Part shown: positions 53,352 through 61,799 of the stretch, piece by piece
Layout: every line of letters starts with the position of its first letter
Position numbering within the stretch: the stretch's first letter is position 1
From: Agapetus fuscipes
Taxonomy: Eukaryota > Arthropoda > Insecta > Trichoptera > Glossosomatidae
Length of the DNA stretch: 64,000 bases
Assembly: GCA_951799405.1 (NCBI GenBank)
Contig: OX637337.1
Location: 19,652,347 to 19,716,346, forward strand
Direction: 5' to 3'
Position numbers and translations under genes: made by a program
Notes under the pieces: generated by a model
Told to the model about the DNA's origin: nothing
The model's input: only the letters and a program-made list of their open reading frames with translations
Database searches by the model: none

Positions 53352-55388
53352 ATGAAAAAACAAAATTTGGATAAAAAAATATTGGCTTTAGAAGGATTTC
53401 AAAAAACAGAATTTGTCATCGAAAATCAAAACCCCATCAAATTTTTTGATAGATTTATAAATCTAACAAGTACTGACTTTAATATTGATGAAAAACAATT
53501 ATTGAATAAAGGACCAAAGTTTAATTTCATATCAGAGAATAATAAAAATGTAGATGTACTTAAGGTTGATATGGAAGTGGCTATAAATAGTGACAAAAAT
53601 ATGACCAACAAAAATTCAATCAAACACAAAATATCTGAAATTATTAATCAAAATTCTGTTATTTTAAATAAATCGGAAACTATAGAAAGAAACAAGAATA
53701 ATAAAATAATCAACAATTTGAGGAAGAAAATAAAAGATAATGAAATCATAATGACAAAAGGGGATAAAGGTAATTCAATTGTAGCTATTGATAGAAAATT
53801 GTACTTGGATAAACTGAAAAATGCCATTGTAGATGACAAATGCCTGATATTACCTGCAGATCCAACCGAAAAATATCAAAAAGAATTAAATAGTTATCTA
53901 AATAAAAGCGACTTTACTATGATTGAAAAAAGAAATTTAACATTAATGAACCCTATTGCACCAAGACTTTATGGTTTAATTAAATTACACAAACAAGACT
54001 ACCCCACGAGACCTGTAGTATCTTATATTAAGGCTCCAGCTGTTAAGGTTTCAAAATTTCTCAACTCACAAATATTGACTCATACACAATTCACGTCCAA
54101 ATATAGTATCAAAAATTCATTTGAATTAACTCAAAAATTAATCACCATGAAACCACCTGAAAACTCAATACTAGTATCTTTTGATGTTAAAAATCTTTTT
54201 ACAAATGTTCCAGTTTCAGAAGTTGTGGAGATAATTGAACACAAATTAGAGAGTAATTACACAGATTCAAATAAAAAGAAACAAATTATTGATTTGTTAA
54301 AATTGTGTATGAGTCAAAATTATTTTTCATTTGATGAAAAATTTTACAAAATATTGGATTCTTTACCGATGGGAAACCAACTTTCCCCATTATTAAGCAA
54401 TATTTATATGGATTCCTTTGAAAATCAAATATTTTCATCAAGCAATCAATTACTAAAGTGTGTGTTTTGTTACTTTAGATATGTTGATGATATTTTTTGT
54501 GTTTGGACAGGTTCCAGAAGACAGTTGGATATATTTTTAAATTTCATTAATTCCATTAATTTGTCACTTCAATTCACTTTAGAGATTGAACAGGGGGGGG
54601 TTTTAAATTTCTTAGACATAAGCATCCAAATTGTAAATAGTCAATTTAAATTTGGAATATTTAGAAAGCCAACGTATACAGATACCATAATACATATATT
54701 TTCTAATCATCCATATTCTCAAAAGATGTCAGCATTTCATGCCATGGCCCATAGGTTACAACAGTTGCCACTTGATGGTGAGGAATATAGGAAAGAATAC
54801 AAATGTATTATGGGTATTGCAATCAATAATGGGTATAAAGAAAATGAAATAAAACAGATAATTAAGAAACATGATATCCAGGACATTTTCAAAAAATTTA
54901 TTTATCCTGTAATTACTAATCAAAATTTAGATAGACCTTGGCGAAAATGTTTATTTGTAAATAATAGTATTTCATACAAAATTAAAAATTTTTTAAAACA
55001 TGATATAAACTTTGCTTTTTATACAAAAAACAATCTACATAAATTACTGTTCAACAATAAGGATAAAGTAGATAAATTGGATATGGGTGGAGTGTATAAA
55101 ATTAAATGTAATGACTGTGAGGCTTTATATATTGGTGAGACAGGGAGATCAGTACGCACAAGATTTAAAGAACATTCCAGAGCACTCAGAGGCTTATCTG
55201 CATACTCTGAGATGGCAGACCATTGCATTGATAAAGACCATACTTTCGATATTACCAATGTAGAGGTAATGCACTCTGAGTGTGAAGTGAGGAGACTGAT
55301 GGCTCTGGAAGCGTTGGAAATCTACAAAAATAAAAATAAAGACTTAGTGAATGTGCAGATTCCCTATGTTTCACCAATATTGCAATAA
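53352..55388 (+). CDS. Penelope-like reverse transcriptase with GIY-YIG endonuclease
   Basis: The 678-residue protein copies element RNA and cuts the target DNA. An RT fingers region has YGLIKLHK (about residues 210-217) and RPVVS. Motif A is FDVKNLFTNVP with catalytic D278. Motif B is LPMGNQLSP (338-346). Motif C is YVDD (377-380), followed by a LNFLDI block. The C-terminal GIY-YIG nuclease has GGVY (579-582), C586 and C589 forming the PLE CxxC pair, YIG (593-595), R602/R604 and H608, and an E-rich helix LMALEALEIYK. Length is shorter than typical full PLE proteins of about 800 residues. The frame is open upstream to 53295 with no earlier in-frame ATG, and GGTAAG at 53346 could be a splice donor, so a 5' exon is possible. 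No stop or frameshift is seen. Confidence 0.95.
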   Translation: MKKQNLDKKILALEGFQKTEFVIENQNPIKFFDRFINLTSTDFNIDEKQLLNKGPKFNFISENNKNVDVLKVDMEVAINSDKNMTNKNSIKHKISEIINQNSVILNKSETIERNKNNKIINNLRKKIKDNEIIMTKGDKGNSIVAIDRKLYLDKLKNAIVDDKCLILPADPTEKYQKELNSYLNKSDFTMIEKRNLTLMNPIAPRLYGLIKLHKQDYPTRPVVSYIKAPAVKVSKFLNSQILTHTQFTSKYSIKNSFELTQKLITMKPPENSILVSFDVKNLFTNVPVSEVVEIIEHKLESNYTDSNKKKQIIDLLKLCMSQNYFSFDEKFYKILDSLPMGNQLSPLLSNIYMDSFENQIFSSSNQLLKCVFCYFRYVDDIFCVWTGSRRQLDIFLNFINSINLSLQFTLEIEQGGVLNFLDISIQIVNSQFKFGIFRKPTYTDTIIHIFSNHPYSQKMSAFHAMAHRLQQLPLDGEEYRKEYKCIMGIAINNGYKENEIKQIIKKHDIQDIFKKFIYPVITNQNLDRPWRKCLFVNNSISYKIKNFLKHDINFAFYTKNNLHKLLFNNKDKVDKLDMGGVYKIKCNDCEALYIGETGRSVRTRFKEHSRALRGLSAYSEMADHCIDKDHTFDITNVEVMHSECEVRRLMALEALEIYKNKNKDLVNVQIPYVSPILQ

Positions 55389-55769
55389 TTTGTTTTTTAT
55401 TTGTTATTACTATTATTATTTTTATTTAACTAACATATTTTATTTTTATTGTATTCAAATTTTTAATTTCATTATACCTAACAATAATGCATTTTTGAAT
55501 CTTACATTTGTGTTTAAAAAAATTTTTGTCTATGAATTTTGCTTTTGTTTTGGGAAAAAAAGTTGTTTTGAAAATTGTTTTGAAAATTATTTTATAAAAA
55601 TATATTTGTAACCATTCTGCTCTTGAAGATGCCTCATTAGGCGAAAATATTCGAGCATAAACAAATAAAATAAAGTGAATTAAAACAATGTTTTACCATT
55701 TATATTTTTAAATATTTATAAAAATGGACTTTCACTGTGTTAACAGATCAACACTAAAAAAAAAAATAT
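55389..55769 (+). other. PLE 3' UTR and terminal tail
   Basis: AT-rich 3' UTR with the conserved ATGCCTCATTAGGCGAAAAT hairpin-like word (55628) and CGAGCATAAACAAATAAAAT, then the one-sided tail ATAAAAATGGACTTTCACTG, GTTAACAGATCAAC. It equals the left arm 50369-50697 up to the tail, which the left arm lacks. Confidence 0.8.
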
Positions 55770-55784
55770 AATAAATAATAATAT

Positions 55785-56045
55785 CATCAAAACTAAACAG
55801 AAAACAAATTCCAATTTAACAAACCCTAACCGCCAACATTACAGATCAACCGCCATTTCTTTCTGTCCTTACATACTTCTTTCATTTCCTCCAGAGTCAT
55901 AACCTTTTTTATACAGGCTCTTCTTTTATTATGAATCTGGATATTCCATTCATTCGCAATTTCAGATATTTCGGATATTTGGTCTATCCATACCTTTCTC
56001 GGTCTTCCTCTACCACGACATCCATCTATTCTTGCAACGTAATAA
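55785..56045 (-). pseudogene. LINE-C RT C-terminus (right half of the PLE target)
   Basis: The minus strand encodes R-G-R-P-R-K-V-W-I-D-Q-I, a repeated SE.SE segment, N-E-W-N-I-Q-I-H-N-K-R-R and KEVCKDRKKWR, the longest readable LINE-C C-terminus here. 55785-55850 is the spacer. 5' truncated at 56045, next to a perfect hairpin. Confidence 0.8.
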
Positions 56046-56048
56046 ACG

Positions 56049-56085
56049 TAGAAGAAAGTATACGTTGAACGTATACTTTCTTCTA
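56049..56085. repeat. Perfect palindrome, 18-bp stem, 1-nt loop
   Basis: TAGAAGAAAGTATACGTT, G, AACGTATACTTTCTTCTA. It lies at the 5'-truncation point of the LINE-C copy. Confidence 0.9.
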
Positions 56086-56089
56086 AAGT

Positions 56090-56585
56090 CTTTCCTCATT
56101 CATTCAATAATCTAAGTTTAAATAGCAATAAACGGGCCATGCGTCCCATTTTTCTCCCAACTTTTTTGTAACGATTCTGTTAAATTGGGATAGAACAAGA
56201 TTAAACTTGTAACATTCAGTTTTCTTACCAATCCCCTGACACACTACAGTTTTACGTTCAGTGTTCATACTTTTTCATAACGTCTTCAACTCTTGCATGA
56301 TACAACATGAAATAAAATGTGGATATTTCCCGCATACATAGAAAGTGTTTATCCACAATAAAGCGGCGAAGAAAAGGTTTTAGAGTGTCTGCGCCAAGAA
56401 ATAGAGGAAATCGTCCGGAGCACGAGCGAGCATCTAGCGTGCAAGGAACACCAAGAAAATACTTTACTAGTGAGAAAATAAAAGAAATGGCGTGACCTTC
56501 AGTTTCAACAATAATTTAGCGAATTTAAGCTAAATAAAAAGACCAAACTTATGACAAACATACTGGTAGATATTTTGTTTACTTC
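56090..56585. other. No feature recognised
   Basis: Unique-looking sequence; 56340-56470 is slightly GC-richer (GTCCGGAGCACGAGCGAGC). No domain-bearing frame. Confidence 0.3.
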
Positions 56586-56587
56586 AA

Positions 56588-57102
56588 ATGATGTAGCGAA
56601 TGAATGGGATATTCAGAGTCATAACAAAAGGAGAGAGTGCATGAAAAAGATTATGAATCGGAATGAAATGAAAGAAGTATGTATGTAAGGACTGAAAGGA
56701 ATGGCGGTGGATTTGCAACAATGGTGGCTAGGGCATTAATAAAGTGTAATATTAAGTTTAATTTTAATTTTAATTTATTTTAATTTTAATTTGTAATGTG
56801 TCTCATTATGAATTTCTGTAAATCATTTGTATTTTTTTGTGCTCCTTGACTGATAGGTCGAGGCTGACCACCCGTGCTGTAAAAATCGGTTCACTTTTGC
56901 CAATACCACCCCGGTTCAGGGAACGGCGGCAGGAGTTGCAAGGTTTATGCCCATGTGAGGTTATCTTTATTTGTATGCACACATGCAGAATGTGAAGGCG
57001 TGAACCTACATGTGCCTGTCTGTAGGCATGCATTTCATATGAGACTTAAATGTTAACATATCCTTGCAGCTTAAATTATAGATAGATAGATAGATAGATG
57101 TT
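56588..57102 (+). pseudogene. LINE-C 3' end: RT C-terminus, spacer, repeat A
   Basis: The most complete sense-strand LINE-C 3' end. It has the coding tail (GCGAATGAATGGGATATTCA...AATGGCGGTGGATTTGC, to about 56740), a spacer, then a full repeat A from CTCCTTGACTGATAGG (56843) to GCAGCTTAAATTATAGATAG with a (GATA)n tail to 57102. It shows that repeat A is the LINE-C 3' UTR. The coding part has a stop after KEVCM. Confidence 0.85.
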
Positions 57103-57104
57103 GC

Positions 57105-57312
57105 TGGTGTTGATGAATTAATGGTTTTTTTAGAGCGCCGTTTTGTGATGTAGTCACTCGAAGAGCTCTTGTGAAAATACTTACAGAAATTTGCTTATCT
57201 TCAGTGTATTTTGAAACTTTTCTTGGTCGTTTATCTACGCTGTCTCTCTGATATGATGAGGCATGTGGTTTTCGGTCAGAGGACCAGCAACTCCAAATGC
57301 ATTTTCCCAATT
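57105..57312 (-). pseudogene. L2-like LINE RT C-terminal fragment
   Basis: Minus-strand relative of 21512-21837: GGGAAAATGCATTTGGAGTTGCTGG encodes a diverged version of the AFAVAGP block, frameshifted near the tryptophan position. It follows the terminal phrase AGAGCGCCGTTTTGTGATGTAGTCAC. Confidence 0.65.
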
Positions 57313-57404
57313 AAAGTCGACCAACCTACTATTGACTTACATACTCTTTAATTGTGTTGTTCGTATGTGAGCTTAAATGACTTTAACAAAAAAACTGCCT
57401 GTAT

Positions 57405-57636
57405 CTATAATCTATAATCTTTAATCTAAGTTGCAAGGATATATTCATTTAAAGCTCTCAGATGTATGCCCACAAACCAACACGTGTAGTTCGCGCTTAC
57501 AAATGCTGAATGCGTACTTACAAATAAAATCCAAACCTCAAATGAACATAAGCCCCACAACTTTTGCCGACCTTCCCTGAAACAGGGGTGAGATTGGCAA
57601 AGTGAACCATTTTTACAGTATGGGTGGTCAGCCATA
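57405..57636 (-). repeat. Repeat A copy with 8-bp TSD, 5' truncated
   Basis: GCCTGTAT flanks both sides (57397-57404 and 57637-57644). The inverse tail is ATCTATAATCTATAATC and the copy stops at GGTGGTCAGCC, about 20 bp short of the usual 5' limit. Its sense strand is open for about 65 codons. Confidence 0.9.
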
Positions 57637-57644
57637 GCCTGTAT

Positions 57645-58520
57645 GATTCTCGTAAGTTTATATTTTCCGTTCAGTATAAAAATTCCAAGTTAATGTTGAA
57701 ACAGTTTGAAGTATTCGCCATTTACTATGGAGGGAAAGCTAAATTTTAATAATGTCTGATCTGCTGTTATTTTTTTATAGTCACATGCACCTAATTAAGT
57801 TTACTTTCACTATGTTTGTAGTTTTTCCTTGATCACAGTGAATAGGAAGACCATAGAACTACTTTATTCTACACATAAATGGACTTATGAAAGTGACACA
57901 AACTTCCAATAGATAAAATACGTACGATTGTTGTTTCAAAGTCTAATAGCACTTCGTCTTAATATATTTTAATGTTTGTGAAATGTCACCAATTATTTGA
58001 AATATTTTTCGTGTCTCCGTTAAGGATTCAAAATAATCATTATCACCTTTAGCAACCATCTTTCAAGAAAAAGGCAAAATTTAAAGCGCATATATTTTCA
58101 TCACAGTATTTTTTTCCTAAACCGGCTTTCACGTGAATGAAAAGATGATCTTCCGACAGTTTTCTGATTTTCTTTTGTTTTTATTTTTTAATTTCATCTA
58201 CCTTAAGGCCGTGTTCGTGACACAAGACACGAATATTTTCACGAAACGACATCCAAAATTGCGGGAACCCGGCGGGATATGTGAAACACAAAATATAAAC
58301 CGAGGAAAATTCGTGCTGTGAGCTCGATTCAATTGCATGCAATTTACTCAGAATTTTTTCCTTCCTTTTGTACGAAATCAGTTCACCTTTGAAATACAAA
58401 CAATTTAAAAGTTCTAAGACAAATGCTTTATATTCTTACATGATTTTCATGTTCCAAAATGCAAGGCGTTTTTGCTTGACTTATGGTATGGTGCAACTTT
58501 TTTTGATACTGAGAGGGTAG
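57645..58520. other. No feature recognised; GC-richer island
   Basis: 58120-58330 is non-repetitive and less AT-rich, with opposed 62- and 72-codon frames and no domain. It may be conserved non-coding sequence. Confidence 0.3.
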
Positions 58521-58524
58521 ATTT

Positions 58525-58622
58525 TTATTTATTGCGGAGGCTGTGTTAACCTTGCTGATTTATTGATTTTATCGTTTTGAAATTAACACAGAAACACAAA
58601 ATCTTATCTGACATCCTTGGTT
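58525..58622 (-). repeat. SINE-B body fragment
   Basis: GGAGGCTGTGTTAACCTTGC...ATTAACACAGAAACAC...CTGACATCC is the diverged inverse of the SINE-B body (compare 63325-63410). Confidence 0.65.
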
Positions 58623-58656
58623 GGTATTGAAGCTGAATTCTTTCGGGGCTATTCTC

Positions 58657-58874
58657 AGACATTTTAGTCGTCGGTTGAGCTCACGCTTTGACAAACTAAT
58701 GATGTCTGGGCTGAAAGTCTCATCACCACAGTCATTCTTACCTACCGAATTTTGGTAATATTTGTATGAAGACTAATCAGCTGTTAACTTACGGCCATCA
58801 TGGAATGACAAGTCTTCATACAAATGCATCATTAGTTTGTCAAAGCGTGGACTCAACGGACGACTAAAATGTCT
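58657..58874. mobile_element. Two-tier foldback around half of a hAT-like MITE
   Basis: 48-bp arms (AGACATTTTAGTCGTCGG...AACTAATGATG and inverse) enclose CTGGGCTGAAAGTCTCATCACCAC...GTAATATTTGTATGAAGAC, the left two thirds of the 15104-15277 MITE. A second inverted pair (TTTGTATGAAGACTAATC / GACAAGTCTTCATACAAA) lies inside. Confidence 0.75.
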
Positions 58875-58885
58875 AATATTTTGAA

Positions 58886-59140
58886 TCTCACTGAGGGTGT
58901 CAGAAATTATTTCGCTTTTGTTTATTTCAAACTCGAAATAAAATCCGATCTAGGCTTACTCAAGCTTCATAAGTTCACAAATGATTGCAAGCCCTTTAGA
59001 GACCCCCACTTAACCGAAGAGGTTGGGGTAAGGCTGCCCCTCTTACCCGTAAAAATAAATAGGTTCTACTCGCCAAATGCGACCCCATCGGGGAAAACGC
59101 GGAAAGATGTCACACTATGTGTGTAGCTTAGTTGCATTAT
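58886..59140 (+). repeat. SINE-B body and tail, head missing
   Basis: In SINE-B order: GAGGGTGTCAGAAAT, TTATTTCAAACTCG, GGCTTACTCAAGC, CACTTAACCGAAGAGGTTGG, CTCGCCAAATGCGACCCC and GTGTGTAGCTTAGTTGC. Confidence 0.8.
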
Positions 59141-59144
59141 CTCA

Positions 59145-59400
59145 AAGACACATAGAGCGCGTGTAGAGCCCCCTTTATAAAAACACACGTAGTTCCGTCG
59201 TCAGTTTGTCAGTTGACTGAGGAGCCCAGAAAGCAATATAAATGGGGGAGAAACGTCTCAGCCTCAAGCAAAAGAAAAGAACCATGCGACTTTATTAATC
59301 CTTGCGAAACATCAACAGACGCGACAAGTGAGCAAACCTTGAATTGAATTTTTACAACACTCGTTTATTTTTACCGCTCAGGATATAAAATCTACATAGT
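59145..59400 (+). promoter_or_regulatory. Promoter- or LTR-like block
   Basis: CCTTTATAAAAACACACG (TATA box, 59172-59180) lies about 25 bp upstream of an initiator-like GTCGTCAGTTTGTCAGTTG. Downstream is not recognised. LTR or host promoter. Confidence 0.3.
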
Positions 59401-59404
59401 AAAA

Positions 59405-59735
59405 CAGTGGGAAGCGTTCGACGGAGTAGATTTAAATGTTTTGTCGGATTTTTTCGATTTCGAGGGTGCTTTTACGAACGTGATCCACTGTTTTTTTTTC
59501 TGGTATTTGTTCACGTTTTAGTTTTTGCAATATTTCGTTTCGAATGTTTTTGCACATTTATTGTGAATCTTCATTTTTCTTTGGATGTTTGCAATACGTA
59601 GATTTTTTTGAGTCGTATTTAGTTTTGGTACAAGAGCTCTGGTTAGAGTTCCACCGAGCATTTCCGAAATGTTTTTTGGTTCCAGAAGGTATAATTGGAA
59701 AAAAAACACACAAAGTTTTTTTAAATAATATTAGT
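59405..59735. other. No feature recognised
   Basis: Frames of 63-75 codons on both strands without domains. Confidence 0.35.
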
Positions 59736-59736
59736 T

Positions 59737-59815
59737 TTAGGTAATACCTGTTTCTAGCCAGGCAAAAGATATTGGTGACATTCATTTCTCATCACAACTC
59801 TATTTTTAGTTATGA
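59737..59815 (+). repeat. 3' domain of Ser/Leu-type SINE
   Basis: ACCTGTTTCTAGCCAGGCAA...GGTGACATTCATTTCTCATC matches 41545-41600. The tRNA-like head is not present upstream. Confidence 0.65.
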
Positions 59816-60220
59816 AATCTAATAAGGAGAAAAATCCATGAAAGCCCTTCAAAACGTTTTTAGGTACAAATATATAAATTAACTTTGCGTGGTTTTCAAT
59901 TCTCGAAATTTTCAATAAAAGTTGTTCTCAGTTAATATCCTTTGTATTGAATTTTTTACATAACTGGTTGATTGCAAATAATTATTAAATGTTTTTTACC
60001 TGACTTCCGATTGCGAACATTTATTTTCGGATTCAAATCTGTTTCAAAGTAGTTTTGAAACTGATTTTAGTTTTCTATTAACAAATTTGTAAATACAGCG
60101 TTCTAATGAAAACTAAAATAAATACAAATAATACAAGTGTTTCGTCCCTTTATATGCAATACATAAAAATGACCGTCGAACGTACTGAGTTTAGAGTTTA
60201 TAATTTTCGTTTAATATTAA
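59816..60220. other. No feature recognised
   Basis: AT-rich, no landmarks. Confidence 0.35.
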
Positions 60221-60222
60221 CC

Positions 60223-60300
60223 GATCTGTAGTCTCGTAGTAAGCACTTCGGACTCGTAATCGGAAAGTCGTGGATTCGATTCCCAGCGCCGCACAAAAAA
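60223..60300 (+). repeat. tRNA-derived SINE head
   Basis: CCGATCTGTAGTCTCGTAG (A-box-like), GGACTCGTAATCGG, B box GATTCGATTCCC and CGCCGCACAAAAAATGTATC, the same tail phrase as at 42520. The anticodon region CTCGTAATC suggests an origin with anticodon CGT. Confidence 0.65.
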
Positions 60301-60980
60301 TGTATCATATTTATATTTTCAAATATTATTTTAGCTGGTTTAGAAAATTTATAAGCCTTTAACAATGACCGGTCATCAAAAAGTACATTCAGCCTTACAG
60401 CAACCTCAAGAGCCCTCTGCGAGTTTTTTAGTTGGAATAGAAAGTGATAATGTCCTAATGAAGATTCAAGACTGGATGAACTTTTTGGATCCTATCTTTC
60501 TTTTAAATACATTAATATGATATTTGAACACCAGTGAAGAAGAATTTTGGTGCTCCACCGGGAATCGAAGTTATTACCTAATGATGTCCGTTAAATTACG
60601 TATTTCATTTGATATCTCAAAGCTGTTTGGTATTTGATAATAATTCTTATTTATAGACGTTAGTTATTCATTAATCATCGACTAATAACGTGGTAGTATG
60701 TAAATTATTGTTAGTAGAGTGCTTGAAGCCTGTATTAGCGTAACAGTGGATTAGTAGCGCTTTAATTGGACAGTCAATATCTAGAGTGGAATCTATGTTT
60801 ATTAATTGCTTCGAGAATGTACTTACGTTGAAGTATGTGTATAAGCTTCTGGAATCTGCCATGTGTTCTATGCTTCTTCCTTTGAATTCCCATTGCTGAG
60901 GGTTATGGTCCTTGTTGAAAACATCACATCTTTCCAGTTTCCCTTTGACTGAGGTACCTGCTGCTATCATTCGATCGTAT
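60301..60980. other. No gene; dispersed-repeat scrap
   Basis: 60355-60425 contains CAATGACCGGTCATCAAAAAG, CCTTACAGCAACC and CTCAAGAGCCC, joining pieces of the 43275 module and the L2-like 3' phrase. The 99-codon minus frame at 60671-60970 shows no domain. Confidence 0.4.
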
Positions 60981-60984
60981 GGGG

Positions 60985-61092
60985 AATTTTCTTCTTCCTT
61001 TTATCTCTCCAAGCTACCGATTACAACCAGTCATTCCAGGCTAAGCTCATTACTACGGACAACGTACCCGATGAATTAAATAATCCGTCGCG
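60985..61092 (-). pseudogene. LINE-D RT fragment, short copy
   Basis: Inverse relative of 61440-61545 (CTCCAAGCTACC...AATAATCCGT). Ends next to a repeat A copy. Confidence 0.6.
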
Positions 61093-61099
61093 TCGTGTG

Positions 61100-61357
61100 T
61101 ATTAAATAATTCCTTGGTTGGTATGAGGCTGACCACCCATACTGTAAAAAATAGTTCATTTTGCCAATGTCACCCCTGTGTCAGGGAAGGACGGCAATAA
61201 TTGTAGGGTTTATGTTCATTTGAGGCTTAGATTTTATTGTAAGTACACATTCAGCATTTGTAATTGTGCGAACTACACGTGTTTGTTTGTGGGCATGCAT
61301 TTGATATGAGCTTTAAATTTTAATAAATCTTTGCAACTTTTACAAAGATTATAAATT
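61100..61357 (+). repeat. Repeat A copy
   Basis: Starts at TTCCTTGGTTGGTATGAGG, has CACCCCTGTGTCAGGG and GCATGCATTTGATATGAGC, and ends GCAACTTTTACAAAGATTATAAATTATAAGG. Lies between two LINE-D fragments. Confidence 0.85.
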
Positions 61358-61369
61358 ATAAGGCTGATT

Positions 61370-61795
61370 ACTGATCAGCACTCCACCCATCAAGGTGCAT
61401 GCTGTTGTCTTTACTTGATTGATCAAACTTATGGAATATCTTCCTCTTTCTCTCTTCCCCTCCAAGCTACCCATCCCAACCAATGATTCTAGGTTACCTT
61501 CATTGCCTAAAACAGCGTGTCTGATGAACTGAATAATCCGTTGTGTACAGGCACTAATTAGAATTAAGCCTTCGAAGTGTAGCTCCCGATGAATGGACTC
61601 GTTGGTACGTCTAGCTGTCTATGGGACTCGGAGCATGTGTCTCCAGCACCACATTTCAAGCGCGGCAATTTCTCTCACTTCGTCTGCTTTCATGATCCAT
61701 GTAGATGCATGATAGATCTGACATCCAGCATAGAAAAAAATAGAGTGGACCAAACTCCTGACGTCCTTTAACTTAGTGCTGTTACTTACACCCCG
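61370..61795 (-). pseudogene. LINE-D RT C-terminal fragment
   Basis: The minus strand encodes A-L-E-M-W-C-W-R-H-M-L-R-V-P, a stop replacing Trp, then T-A-R-R-T-N-E-S and further down R-I-I-Q-F-I-R-H. This is the conserved thumb/C-terminal region of RTE-like LINE proteins (ALEMWCWRRMLRIPWTARRTN, then the FGH segment). Several stops. Same family as 2085-2335. Confidence 0.75.
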
Positions 61796-61799
61796 GTTA

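Larger units (their letters stand above)
50369..55769. mobile_element. Penelope-like head-to-head dimer inserted in LINE-C
   Basis: AATAAATAATAATAT (15 bp) flanks the whole unit (50354-50368 and 55770-55784). Removing the unit and one duplicate restores a LINE-C 3' UTR collinear with copies at 27453 and 46990. The left half is a minus-oriented, internally deleted PLE (50369-51515 plus 52481-52769). The right half is a plus-oriented, apparently complete PLE (about 52770-55769) with an intact protein. Only the right end carries the tail ATAAAAATGGACTTTCACTG, GTTAACAGATC. The two copies are nearly identical, so both came from one event or were homogenised. Confidence 0.9.

Noticed and set aside
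53079..53363. 94-codon minus frame over the PLE 5' UTR arm
   Set aside because: It arises from the inverted-repeat arm and is antisense to the PLE 5' region; no domain.
50698..55388. Head-to-head PLE copies as a pair of host GIY-YIG genes sharing a promoter
   Set aside because: The RT motifs, target duplication, LINE-C disruption and left-copy deletion all mark a retroelement dimer.
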